A stretch of 64,000 nucleotides of DNA from Chrysopilus asiliformis (Eukaryota; Arthropoda; Insecta; Diptera; Rhagionidae), in contig OZ035961.1 of NCBI GenBank assembly GCA_964034945.1, forward strand, positions 12,163,001 to 12,227,000, in the 5' to 3' direction. The translations under genes were made by a program, and so were the position numbers. The notes under the pieces are model-generated. The model saw only the letters and a program-made list of their open reading frames with translations. It had not been told where the DNA came from and did no database searches. Positions 48,589-60,724 of this stretch are shown piece by piece. Each line of letters begins with the position of its first letter. The stretch's first letter is position 1.

Positions 48589-48866
48589 TGTATTATAGCA
48601 AAATAGGTAAAGGGTAATAAAAAAACCATTTTCTTGTTTAGTCAAATGTTTAGCAAAATTGTTAAATATGACGAGAGTTTTTAGAAATGGTGAAAAATAA
48701 ACATCAGGACCTACAAAGACTTATTCTGCAAACAATATGGATTAAAAAGCAAATATTAAAAAATAATTTCCGGATACATAAGAGTCTACATCAATCTAAA
48801 ACCACGATCCATAATTTCGTGATAGAAAAAATATTCCATAAGCGTAAGACAGAAAGTACATTTTCG

Positions 48867-49277
48867 CGATTACGATTGCGATTGCGATTACGATTACGAT
48901 TACGATTACGATTACGATTACGATTACGATTACGATTACGATTACGATTACGATTACGATTACGATTACGATTACGATTACGATTACGATTACGATTACG
49001 ATTACGATTACGATTACGATTACGATTACGATTACGATTACGATTACGATTACGATTACGATTACGATTACGATTACGATTACGATTACGATTACGATTA
49101 CGATTACGATTACGATTACGATTACGATTACGATTACGATTACGATTACGATTACGATTACGATTACGATTACGATTACGATTACGATTACGATTGCGAT
49201 TACGATTGCGATTACGATTGCGATTACGATTGCGATTACGATTGCGATTACGATTGCGATTACGATTGCGATTACGA
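48867..49277. repeat. (GATTAC)n hexanucleotide array, ~68 units
   Basis: Nearly pure CGATTA/GATTAC repeats run for about 410 bp. From about 49193 the units alternate GATTAC and GATTGC, a 12-bp higher-order form, and the left edge also shows GATTGC. Because the unit is six bases, the plus strand stays open and gives a 203-codon Leu-Arg repeat ORF that is not a gene. The unit is not the usual insect telomere repeat (TTAGG). Confidence 0.95.
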
Positions 49278-49281
49278 CTGA

Positions 49282-49460
49282 GGTTTCTCGACCAATGAGA
49301 TCAAAGCTTTTAACGATAGAGACATGAAAGCTTTGATCTCATTGTTCGAGGGAGTTCAATTGTAATCGTAATCGGAGTTTGCTCGACCAATGAGTTCAAA
49401 GCTTTCATGTCTCTGCCTTTGATCTCATTGGTCGAGAAGCTTCAATCGTAATCGCAATGT
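49282..49460. repeat. Double hairpin flanking the GATTAC array
   Basis: Two successive inverted repeats share 'ctcgaccaatgag.tcaaag' and 'ctttgatctcattg.tcgag' (49286-49348 and 49382-49439). Each is followed by an inverted piece of the array unit (TTGTAATCGTAATCGG and CAATCGTAATCGCAAT). The whole therefore looks like a fold-back element whose arms contain the hexamer and whose left arm has expanded. Confidence 0.7.
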
Positions 49461-49949
49461 GTGATACAGGCACAAATCACAATACCGAATTGTTCAAATG
49501 TGAAGTGAAAATGAATTTGCGAAAAATCTCGCGCATGAGTTTTTCCACCTCGTTTCAGATTGAAATCACAATATCGCTGCAGTTTTCTTTTTTTCGCGTT
49601 GCCAATGTTCAACTTTATATATTTTTATACTCAGATTATTTCGCATGAAATACCAATATTGATTACCTGACATTATTTTCCGATCAATTCAATTTATATA
49701 TACGGATAATCCTGTTCATCCTTTCATATTGCTCCCATCTAGCCGATGAGAAATGAAAAAAAAATCTGTAGATGTACTCATGCCATAAAAGTCAATAGCA
49801 TCATTTGACCTGGTTATTCTCCGAATTTTCCCACCCCTTCCGCTATTCCTGCTCTTGGACAAATATTTATTGAAAACATTTCTCAATGGGGAAAAATATA
49901 CATTTAGTCTCCTTTAAATCGCCAACTTGAAAAAGTAGGTATACAAACT

Positions 49950-49976
49950 TACACACACCCACACACACACACACAC
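49950..49976. repeat. CA microsatellite
   Basis: A short ACACACAC run with a few CCC interruptions. It is non-coding. Confidence 0.8.
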
Positions 49977-51568
49977 TTTATGTCACAATCAGTCATTTAT
50001 TCCTCACAGCTACTTACACCTTTGTATATATGAAAACTTAAATTTCTTGACGTATTTTACATAAAATATATAAAATTTAAATGTTTGTTTGGGCGTCGTC
50101 AATCGGTGTACGTGTCCGTAGGTCTGTGTCGAATTGATGTGACAATTTTTATGTTCGTTTCTCTTTTTTTTTGTATATTGACTGTCAAATAAAATCATTG
50201 TACATACTATAGATGATAATATAAACAAATTTTTGTTCTGTGTGGGTGGGGTGGAGAGTCAGGGGCAGCGAGAACAGGTAAATTTTGAAGTTGAAACATC
50301 TTTCAAATCGAGTTCCGAACACCCCATTTCTCCCATCCAGAATTTATCCATTCGCCGGCCTCCCGAATGACTTTTGTTGATGGAGGCAATCACAGGTGGA
50401 AATCGCATTTTTTTTTCATTTTACTTTTTTTGTGACAAGAGGGTAAATCAAATATTTATCAATAGCAAACAGCGTTACAAATCAAATACGTTGTATAAAC
50501 ACATTAAGTACAGGAATGTGGACCGTTCTGTACGTAATATTGATTCAATAACTTTAAAATTATTATACCCCGAAATATTTTCTCTCGTTTCGCCATCCAG
50601 TCTCTGAAAATTTGAATTCTGTGGAGATTTATTTGGAATTGAAAATCAGCAGGGAGGAAAATAATTCATTTTTAATAGATTTTTTAAAGATGTTAATGTC
50701 AAAATGTTGACCTGATAGATGGAATATTATTTCTTCGTCATAAATATTATACTTTCTGTGGCAATAGAATCAAAACGGATCTATAGATATTTCGTACCAT
50801 AATTCAATCAAAGCGGGACCAAATTTTCACATAAATTTCAATATTTGAATTTGGAATTCGGTTTTAATTTGAATTTGTTTTTTTTAAAGGTCAAAACGAG
50901 GAAAAAAATTGATGATATTTTTAATTTTGTTATCTGTTGTAACTGTGACTGTCCAAGCTACTTCCCCTCAAAATTGTATTTTTTAAAGATTTTAAAAACG
51001 AAAATCATCCGAAAAAAAAATAATTCTTACACCACAATCCGATTGCAAGGCGATGTTTTGTTCTCTAATCCAAATCAAGATTTTTTTTTGTGAATTTCGC
51101 CATCTGATAACATGAAGAATATCAAATAGGACCTTTTGATTGTCGTTGGATCAATTAAGTTTTCTATCCAATGGAAAATTCCATTGAATTCTCTCAAATA
51201 CCCTTCGTGACCTTCACAATCTCAAAGTATCCTTGGAAATATTTATTTTTAAATGTATTGAAATTTCAAAGTCATTACCCCATTTCAAAGCAAAAGACCT
51301 TTAAAAAAGGCTTCGTCAAACGGATTCAATTTAAAATGGTTGTCCTTAGCATTAATAGAGAAGTTCACCAGAAAATGAACCTCTTTTCAAAATTTGCTAT
51401 CGTAATTCCAAAAGACATTCCACTTAAATGCTAATAATTTTCAAAATTTAAACTTTTTCCGTTAATAATTACTGAAAATTTAAAGTCCATTTTGACAATA
51501 AAAGAGGCAGTGAAAAACATAAAACGGGAAACCTTCAAGAAATGAATTTCACATCGTTTAACTCTACT

Positions 51569-52667
51569 CCCAAGCAACCAGATAAGGCATAATGACTTGG
51601 ATTAGAGCGTGGTGTCTTAAAATTGGTCGTTACGACCACACCAAGACCAGCGAATCCGCCTTATAAGGCGTGATGCCTTTCAAGGCTTTTACAGCGGTCG
51701 TCAAGCGGTCCGAGTGACCTAAATATATGCCCTGATAGTCTTAATGTTCGAATGCCTTGTTTTGGCTTTCATGGTCGTAGTGTCCTCCAGACGCCTTCAT
51801 AGTCGTCCTGCCTTATAAGACCAACCTTCCACCTTTCATCCACGAAATGTCTTATAGGGCATAATGCCTTTGAGAACACTCCAATGCCCTATTTGAGAAT
51901 GCTTCGAGCATGCGCAGATGAATATCTGCTTCGAGTTTATTTCTAGCATACTTCGAATATGCTTCTAGCATTCACGGCGCGAGCCGCCATGACGTTCATC
52001 GAAATGGAAAAAAAAAACATTCCTACTGAAAATTTAAAATCTGTTTTTAAAGTACAATATGGAAAAACATCGAATAAAAAGTAATTTTAGGTGTTTGGGT
52101 ACACAGCATAACTTTATTTTTACAAGAATTTTATTAAAATCGAATAAAAAAGAAAATTCTTTGAATAAATAATTTTCAAATTATATCACTAAAATCGAGA
52201 ATTGCTACGGCCCACGTAAATAGAGCTCCTGGCAAAACCACTTCCTACGTAAACTTTAAATCGCATGTGAATTGTGACAATAAAATCCACAAAAAACCTT
52301 AACATCACCGTATGAAATTATTTTGAACGTTTTTTTCCACAAAATATATCCATTAAACTTTATGATTCTTGTCTTATCTTTCTCTCCTCATGCGGCCTAT
52401 AGAATAGAGAAAGACAAATAATGTCGCCAGATGAAATGTCAACAAAATATTTCGTCATGGTAAAACAAGGCCCTATTTTGGTCTTCAAAGTCGTGATGCC
52501 TTATAGGGCGTGAAATAGGGCACTTCGTGGTCCGGCGGACCTTCCCCACTGTCGACGATAGGTCGACGATAGTTCGACCTAGTGTCGACAAAGTCGTGGA
52601 CATTACGACCAATAGGGACGCCTTTGAAGACGAAGTGTCCACTTTACGACCTATAAGGTTACTTGGG
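51569..52667. mobile_element. CCCAAG-ended DNA transposon, long copy (1,099 bp)
   Basis: It begins CCCAAGCAACCAG and ends GGTTACTTGGG, with CT on both sides (51567-51568 and 52668-52669). The outer ~260 bp on each side match the copy at 23541-24076 closely. The middle ~560 bp (about 51830-52395) is unique to this copy. The interior contains runs such as GCTTCGAGCATGCGCAG but no recognisable transposase, so even this copy is non-autonomous. Subterminal sequence is rich in 'ataaggc' and 'gtcgt' motifs in both orientations. Confidence 0.85.
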
Positions 52668-53475
52668 CTTCTTTCAAAGCTGTTGTCATCTCTGTATATA
52701 AAATAAGATATAACGAAATTCATCTGTCCCCACCCTCACCATTTCCATTTTCATTTTTACGAGTTTTCTACAAATTCACAGAAAGACAAGTCAAACTCCC
52801 TGTTGAATAAAAAGGAATTCAAACAGTTTTAAAACGCTTTAAAGGCTTGGTAGCCCATTGGAGTAATCTGATCCTAATGTACGGCAACAATTTAATAAGA
52901 AGCAGCCAGAATTATGGGGTAGTCGGGTGTTTGGGAAAATATATTTTTTTCGGGCGGCACGTGGAGCAGAGGTCGACAAGATCAAAAGTTATCCCTAGGT
53001 AATGAGATCACATGAATTAAGACAGTGCCAGCAGCAAAAATCCAGTGGAACTGACTGCCTTCCCACCTCAGTCCCGTAGAATATGAAGTCCTTTCTACTA
53101 CTACATATATAGATAAAGGGGGCAACAAGTCTCGTCCTGGACATTTTTATACCGGCACAAGCCTAAATTCTACTTAAGAGGTTGCGAAGGACGATGTGCC
53201 GCTGTCTATTTTGCAAGGGAAAATCTCTCGAGGAATTTCGGTGAATATTCCCTCAAACATTGTGAAAATCACTGAAGAAGTCGAAATGTTGTGTCTCCCT
53301 TTTCTGACTAATACACGCAGGCTACTACCATTCCTTCGAAAGCTGCCAGAAACATCCTTCGCTACCATTTTGTTATCCTGTGGGGAATTAAAAGTTGTAA
53401 TACAAGGAGAAAACGGGATAATTTTCAAGTTTTCACAAAAATAAACGGAAAATGTGTAGAAAGAAAAGATCCTAC

Positions 53476-54140
53476 ACGGTGGAAAATTTGGATCGAATTT
53501 TTAAACTATATTGGGTTTAAAATGACTTTTTAAACTATTCAGTTGAAAAATTTTCAACCGACAAAATTTAAAAAACAATTTTAATTTTCGCCTTTTTAAA
53601 CCAACTTAATTTGAACCGAACCTAAAAAGTTGAAATTTTTTAAAATGAAGATTTGTAACCAAAAGCTCAAAAATTAAACCGAAAATACGAAAAAGTCAAA
53701 TTTTCAACTTCAAATAGTTTAGTTATTAAACTGAAAAAATGAAAAAAAAAACCGAAAAGACGATAAATGGGTTCACCAGCCCAACATTTTGGATCAGAGT
53801 AGTTCAGTGGTTAAGCGTTTAGCCTGTGAAGCCGGAGGACGTGGTTTAGAGTCTCGACGGGTCAATCAACCTTAATGTATCTGCCGACCATTAAAAACTT
53901 GCTTAAAAAATGTATGACGGAAGAAAATGCTTTTACAAAACATAATTTACAAATGTGATAAATTCACACTTGCAAAAAAAACCTTACAAATGTTGCAATT
54001 CACTTCCCAACAGGACGTGGCTTTTTTAGTTTAAAAATTCCACTTTTTTGGTTATTAATTCAACTTTTTGGTTGAAAACTCAATGTAGTTAGAACATGAA
54101 CTGAAAAAGTTTAAAAATCTGACTAAAATTTTCCACCGTG
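53476..54140. mobile_element. 665-bp TA-flanked MITE with CACGGTGGAAAA termini
   Basis: CACGGTGGAAAATTT on the left and AAATTTTCCACCGTG on the right are inverted repeats continuing about 50 bases (…TTTTTAAACT…TTCAGTT…). TA stands on each side (53474-53475 and 54141-54142), as for Tc1/mariner-type insertions. The centre is occupied by a tRNA-like SINE fragment (about 53795-53870). Confidence 0.75.
53795..53870 (+). repeat. tRNA-derived SINE head
   Basis: The stretch 'agtagttcagtggttaagcg' resembles a tRNA D-arm and A-box. It is followed about 30 bases later by 'gaggacgtggtttagagtct', a degenerate B-box (GGTTCRANNCC). Between them is 'tagcctgtgaagccgg', a possible anticodon arm. The stems do not pair well enough for a working tRNA. 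It is more likely the 5' part of a SINE caught inside the MITE. Confidence 0.45.
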
Positions 54141-57100
54141 TAGCAGTGAATAAACGACAAATACGCTTTTCCTTACGACCGCGCAGCGCGGGAAAATGGG
54201 GAGGCCGTTAGTAGATGGAAAATACTTCAATTAAAATAATTTTTTTTGCCAAAATTAAATTTTCCCCCTTGACTTGCGGGGTGAACATGCTGAAGTGACA
54301 AAAAAAAGAACGAAGATTTGCTCACAGCGCAAAGGAAATATTGTCAAAAATTCAGCAAAAGATTGTCGGAAATCGGTGGGAAATCAAGTAATGAACGCAA
54401 ATTTGTCGCTGGTGAATTTTTTTCTAATTTCATAGAACAATATTTTGTTTCCTAGCATACAGTCACATTTACCTTGAAAATATAAATGTTTTTTGTTTTA
54501 TTTTTATTGTTATTATTATCTTTTTCAGGTGAAATTGTATGTTAATTATTTACCACGATAGACTAGAAGACTTTTTAATTAAAAATCTGCGTACGAGAAT
54601 CAGAATTTAGTGCAGTCTTTTATGTTTAGAGTTTATTAAAAGTCATTTCGTTTTCGTTTCTACCTGTGAATTGAACGAAGTTTGTTGAAAAAAGAAATTC
54701 ATATTTTCCTGTCAGAAGTTGTTCCCCGTAGACGTGTAAAAAGAATTCTTCTTCGCCGGTTTTTTTTTCTAAAAAGAATTCTCGACGTTTTGTATTCCGT
54801 CTCAAGTGTGTTTATGTCAGGAGAAAGCGGTTAAGGATTGTGAAGAGCTATTTTTTTAATTGGATTATTTTTCTATTTGATTGTTTTGTCGGCACTGAAT
54901 TGTGTGGGAAAATTTATTTACCTACAGGTCAGAGAGCGTTTCAGAACTTTTGAACCCCAGACTCAAAGACGTGATAGGTTTTATAAACTTTTGATGCAGT
55001 TTTGAAAGCTAGGGTTACAATTTGATTTCTTCCTTAATTTATAATTTTCCATTAAGTGCAAATGCATGATATTTGGGAAGATTGTTTGCTACAAATATTA
55101 GGATTTCATGCACAGTAACTGAGGAACAACAAATTTTTTTTCTGATTTTTAACCCATTTACGCCTATCAATAAACCAGTGGATTTTTTCCGATTGACTAC
55201 AACAGAATAGCAAAAAAAGTTCGTAAAGAAGTTTTTTTTTCAATAGATTTTTTTATCCGAAAATGCAGTAACAGTTTTTTCGACTAAAAATTGTGAAAAA
55301 TGAACATTAGCCTGCAACGACTAAAAACATGAAATATAAAGTTGGACCAAAACGAATTGATAACCTCCTCCTTTTTTGGAAGTCGGTTAAAAAACTAAAA
55401 CCAACCTAGGTAACCTAGGGACTTTAAGTCCGACCGATTAATCAGCTTCCGCTCCCGCTCCGGCCTCCTTCAACCAAACTTCGACGTTGGCCACCTTCAG
55501 CCAAACTTCGGCTTCGACCAAAATAAAGCCAAAGCTCTGTCCGAAAGTGCAAGTGAACTGTCAAATGTCAACGCAATGAAATTCGCGGGAGAAATCTAAG
55601 AAAAAATCGTAAGTGTAAACAGGCCCTAGTTATCCAGTTTGACTTTTTCCAACAAAAATTTAAGAACAAATCTTGAAAAACCCAAGAAATTTCATTCTGC
55701 GATAGAAACAATTTTTTTTTTTAATTAACGCAATTAACATTGTTGTCTTTGATTCACATCGGGAAATAATATCATAATGAGTTCCATATGGAAATGAATA
55801 GTAATTAAAAATATCGATTACCAATTTCGTCAGTCATTTAGCAAAGTGTTTCCAATAAGAAGCCTTCAATCCTTTCTAATAAAAAAAACTTTAATAATCG
55901 TTCCCTTAAGCAGGAATAATCAATTCTTCTCTTTCATGTCGATAAAAAATCTCCTTCCAGTTGGAATTTGATCAGCAATTATGTGATTTATTCCAACAAC
56001 AAAATAAAATTCCAAGTAACTATCGTAATTAAGTATCGATAACGAAGCTGGTGTGTTTGTAAAAAAGTATTCAGCTACTATATTGGAAAAAAAACTCGTA
56101 ATGGATGTAATTGTTCTCAGTAAATTATCTTGTTGTCATTTTAGACATATTAATTGCTTTTTTATTAATAGATAAAATCCTTAAAGGTCATTTAAAATGG
56201 TTTTTATGGCAAAATGTTATCAAACGGAAAAATTGATTGATCATCTCTTGAGGAAAGGTAGTCCTTATGGTTTACTGCTTGAGTGAGATGTGTCTGGTAA
56301 AGGTCTCCAGCATTCAAACCAGAAACTAAATTTTGGTCGGTGCATGTTTTTTTTTGTTATTCCTTAACTCGAAAACGCTTCAACCGATGAGCCTAAAATC
56401 TTGTCATGGGTATTTAAACGAGACAAAGTGTCAACACGGATATTGCAAAAATTCGGCACAATAATACTAGGAAAGTCAAAGAAAATTAGTAGAAGAAATA
56501 AAATTGAATGGGGGGAAATTATGTTCCCAAAAGGGCTTTAATGCGGATTTATGCTCGTACACTTGGTCATAAAAATTGATTAACACTTTTTTACATATTC
56601 AAATTTTATAAAATTACATTAATGTTATTTTCAATCAATATTCAAATTTTTTGGTGTCAAAATTTTAGTATGTGATTGCAAAAACAAAAATAAATCTCAA
56701 TTGGATGAGAAATTTTAAAATCATTTTAATTATGACAGTAAATGATTTTGCTTTTAGTGTGTTTTAGAAAAAAAAATCAAATTTTTTTTAGCTAATCCAA
56801 AATTTGTTATTGAATTGGATGTTTGAATTAGCTAAATATTATTTCCACTGAAATTGAATGAAAACACATTCTCACAATTTGGAAAATACAGTGTCTATTG
56901 TTTTTTTTTTCATAATTTTTTTTATACATATAGATACTATTTAAGAAAACTGTGTAACGTGAAAACATATGATTCAAAGAAATGTTTGTGTATTATTCAC
57001 AGACAAGAGTGAAGTCTTACGAACCAAATTGACACCCAGAGGAAAACTTTATTTAAAAACCGACAACCAGGGTAAGAGCACAGGAGATGCTAAAAAAATA

Positions 57101-57222
57101 CATAAAAATAATTTAGTTTGAATACTTATTATTTTTTTTCTTTTACCCTAAGACAGTTTTTTTTATAAAAACATTTTTTTTCCTTATGTTTGGTCTCAAT
57201 TTAGCAAGTTTTACACACCACC

Positions 57223-57393
57223 CAAGCCACATTAATGTCAACAATGACGTTAGATATATCGCAACAACATATCGTCGCCAGAGAATTTAGTTCTCCTATG
57301 TTGTTTGACGCTTAGAACAACATACCAATGTTAAATTTTCGGGCGACGATATGTCAACCAGTAACATCACGGTTGATTTAAATGCAACTTGGG
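57223..57393. mobile_element. 171-bp MITE with CCCAAG termini
   Basis: CCCAAGCCACATTAATGTCA on the left and ATTTAAATGCAACTTGGG on the right are imperfect inverted repeats. Inner matching blocks are ACATATCGTCGCC and GGGCGACGATATGT. The outermost bases equal those of the two CCCAAG elements (23541 and 51569) although the interior is different. The flanks (CA and CT) do not give a clean target duplication. Confidence 0.6.
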
Positions 57394-57612
57394 CTGATAC
57401 ACTTAGTTTCCCTTAGCAAGCATTAATGATAAGATTGTTAAGAACAATTAGATTCAAACGTGAAAATTACTCTTTCAAAACATTTTGAAGCATTTTTCAT
57501 TTAGAACATCAAAAAAGTAACCCATCTGTGAAAGCACTTTTATAAATGCGCGTTTTTCATTAGTATTTGCATTTTTTTCGTTAACTACATAATCGCTAGA
57601 TAAAATCTTTAA

Positions 57613-57700
57613 CACGTTTACTGCCACACAAATCCAATTTGGATTGAATAGAGTTATATTTGAAACGGGGTTTTCCAAGTTAGTCACGGCAGTGAATTTG
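57613..57700. mobile_element. 88-bp piggyBac-like MITE, TTAA-flanked
   Basis: The ends CACGTTTACTGCCACAC and GTCACGGCAGTGAATTTG are imperfect inverted repeats between TTAA sites (57609-57612 and 57701-57704). Inside is a small palindrome, ATCCAATTTGGAT. It is related by terminus to the elements at 16093 and 33267. Confidence 0.65.
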
Positions 57701-58291
57701 TTAAAGTTAGAATTTTTAATTAGATATTTGATTTTTTGATAAAGTTTTGAATTAGTTAGACTAGTTTTGATATATACTATCACGCATTTACCAACTACCA
57801 CGCAATTAACATTTATTCAATCATTTAATGAAATTTTTTTACAGAATTTCTAAGCCTGAGAATGTTTTTTAATGAAATGAAGTTTAAGGTGATAATTGAA
57901 TAACAATAATCAAGGACTACTCCATCAGGACATGCAAACAAAATAAATTGTACCCTATGTTTGAAACTGCTATATCATTAACTTAACTGTGAAGTTTCAT
58001 GAAATTCCGTCGAGCTATTCCTGAGTTTACTGGTAACAAAAAAACCAGTATTGGAATTTTGATGCTTATCTCATTGGAATGTCTCAAAATATGACAAAAA
58101 AAAATCTGAAATATTCGCATTGTAAAAAATAGACAGACACACGTTACTCTTTTATTTAAATAGACAGATAATGTGTACATGAGAATCTGTCCAATTCCCA
58201 TAAGTTAGGCGGATTATCAGAATATTCTCGAAAACGGTTGATTACATCGCAAACCAAGGCATTTATAACAACCAAGACATTTATAACAATA

Positions 58292-58842
58292 AAGGGTCTT
58301 TCAACAAGGACATAACAATTTTGTATTTTAATAAAAACGCACCCTAAAACTTTTTTTTATGATCTGGCAATGCTAAAACGTCAGTCAAGGTTTACATTTT
58401 TATCATGCTGAAGTTCACGAACGAGCAATGTTTGGAAATTATTAAAACTTACTACCGAAATTCTGAGTCGGTGGTCGCAATCGTGTAATCTCGAGAAATG
58501 GTCCGGTCGAATGGCCACCTCGCTCATGCGATTTAACGCCTTTTATGGGGTTATGTTAAGTCGTTGGTTTATACCAACAAGCCAACAACATTAGAGGAGC
58601 TCAGGTATAATATCGAACGCGAAATTGCCAACGTTTCGGCCGATATGTGTGGAAGAGTGGTGGAAAATTGGCTCCAAAGAATCAATCAGCAAACGTGCTC
58701 GCGGTGGATATATGAACGACATCGAATTTCATACTTAAATGTAACATGTCCACTACACCTGGAATAAATTTCAGCCCGATATCTCAATTATTCTGTGTTT
58801 TATTTAAATACAAAATTGTTATGTCCTTATTGAAAGACCCGA
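58292..58842 (+). mobile_element. 551-bp internally deleted Tc1/mariner-type element
   Basis: The ends AAGGGTCTTTCAACAAGG and CCTTATTGAAAGACCCGA lie between TA dinucleotides (58290-58291 and 58843-58844). It is the sister of the minus-strand copy at 16782-17341, with identical structure at both ends but a different internal deletion. Confidence 0.85.
58407..58767 (+). pseudogene. Deleted mariner-type transposase
   Basis: From an ATG at 58407 it reads MLKFTNEQCLEIIKTYYRNS, then ESVVAIV and a stop, because a deletion joins the N-terminal helix-turn-helix to the C-terminal third in another frame. The remaining C-terminal region (PRSCDLT…, then VYTNKPTTLEELRYNIEREI) carries an extra 11-base deletion just after AACGCC. 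That deletion removes the Leu-Asp holding the last catalytic Asp (TPLD in the other copy) and shifts the frame. The junction differs from that of the 16782 copy, so the two deletions arose separately. Confidence 0.8.
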
Positions 58843-60724
58843 TATAACGTTATCAAAATGTAAATAAAATACCTTCCCCTGTAAAGTTTTCACAATTTAA
58901 TGATTTTCTCGAAAATGGTTTCTCGTTAAAAATTTCAAGTATTCCATAATCAACAGTGATGAAAACCCTCTAGAAAACTTCTTAAAGATGGGCAGAAATT
59001 TGAATACTTTTTTAAGGTATCGGGCCTCTTCCTATTCCTCTTCCCTCGGCCACGATGGAAAGTATACTCCCCCTAGCTACACTGTTATTTTTAATTTTTA
59101 ATAATATTTCACAAAATTTATTTGTTCTTAGAGGCTATCTATAAAATACGTTACGTTAATTTTCCCCGTTTTTGACCCCTCTTGTCACTCTTTTTGACGA
59201 TTTCTACTGATTTAATATCCAAGATATGTGACAGATTTTATGAACAGCCGCCTGCACTTAAAGAAAACCATTTCTCTTGTTTCAAAAAAATTATAAAAAA
59301 TGATTAAACGAATTTGTACAACGCAGAAATTCCTGAAATAAGATTTATCCTTTTTAAATCGCCTACTATAAGAAACATCAAAGTGAATAGGTATAAGGAA
59401 TTATCTTAAGAAGAAATCCGATAGAAAGCTGACAAAGATATAAAGATAAAGGCTTAACAATTTCACCGTATAAAGCAAAAAAAAAAAAATGACGGAAAAA
59501 ATTTCATTTAAAACGGAACACTTGTAAGTAACAAAAAATTTTGCTCACTAAATATCCGACCTTTGAAATGAAATTCGTTCAAGTGAGTTTCATCGGATCG
59601 GAGTGAAAAAGAAAGAAGTTATTTTTAAAGGGGAGAAATGACGAAATTCACCTTTTTCTTACATCTACTGTTGGTATGTAGGTAGGCCAGTAAATATGTA
59701 GAATGGTTAAAAACAATTGAATGTAAAAATTTACAACAAGACCTTAAGATATTGTTACATTTTCGTGGAATCCTTTAATTTCGAAAGGTGCTTACCTTAC
59801 GTTCTTTTGATTGAAGTTCGTTAACGGGTTTGTAAAAAAAGGGGGATGAAGAGGTCCCAGTAAATGCTCACATGCCAAACAATCGTAGCGCAACGAAACT
59901 AAATAGTCATTCATATATATTACTTTTTATATACTTGTGTAATTTCGTTTCGCTGTCGTTATATTATCCTCATTGGTAGTAATACGAAACGCTTGGGACA
60001 TGCAAGATGCTAAGAAATAAATTTCTACTTAAGATATTTTCGCTCTAATTACTTTGTAACACATAATACTTGGCGAAATGTTTTACAGAGACTCTCAAGA
60101 GCATCAAGTGTAGCTGAAAGAGTAATAGGGGTTGAGGCATCGTTCCTTTTACATTACCATTTATGGAACATGGATTCCACCTTTCTAATAATAAAATATT
60201 AGCGGCCTAAGATCTCTTCAAGGCAGGAGATTCGTGCATCCTTTAGGATATGTAAAAGTTAACAATATCAGTTAATGTCATGTGTTTGGGATTTCCAATG
60301 TAACGTCGAAAGACAGAAAATAAATTCATCCTGACACGAGAATTTAGGTTTCTTGTTCTTTTTTAGTTAATAGGATTAACTTTTATTCATTTTTACCTCG
60401 TTATAAATTCATAACGTTAATGGAATTTTTAACAAATTTTCATGTGCAAAGTTTCTGGAAAATCTACTTGAAAAGTTTATACATTTTTCGTGATTTGTGC
60501 GCTGGTATGATGATAATCATGTATTATTAATTTTAACGAAGGTTCTATTCTGACAACTTTTTACAATATTGAAATATTTTAAGAGTTTATTAGAAATACT
60601 TTTGGATTTTTCTTGCCGTAGACAAATTAACTAGCACTTATCTTAATAGAACTTTGTCAATTCAACCAGCTATGTTGAGAACCGTTAGAGAAACGTAAAA
60701 ACCCCCATTTTATATCCTTTAAAC

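Noticed and set aside
48267..48645. ORFs of 104 and 120 codons with three repeated motifs
   Set aside because: The repeats come from the 54-bp tandem array. No domain was recognised, and both overlapping frames are equally open.
48867..49277. Interstitial telomere repeat
   Set aside because: GATTAC is not TTAGG or another telomere unit I know of, and the array is tied to local hairpins.
48687..49298. 203-codon ORF with a Leu-Arg repeat
   Set aside because: It is open only because the hexamer array has a length divisible by three and no stop in that frame.
53174..53444. Overlapping 82- and 84-codon ORFs on opposite strands
   Set aside because: Neither shows a recognisable domain or splice context. 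Mutual overlap in a stop-poor patch is a sufficient explanation.
53795..53870. Functional tRNA gene
   Set aside because: The A-box looks good but the B-box is degenerate and the stems do not pair well, so it was recorded as a SINE head.
55430..55620. GC-rich patch as a possible CASK exon
   Set aside because: No acceptor/donor pair in the required phase, no similarity to CASK, and repeated 'ccaaacttcg' blocks plus a MITE-like right end suggest a repeat.
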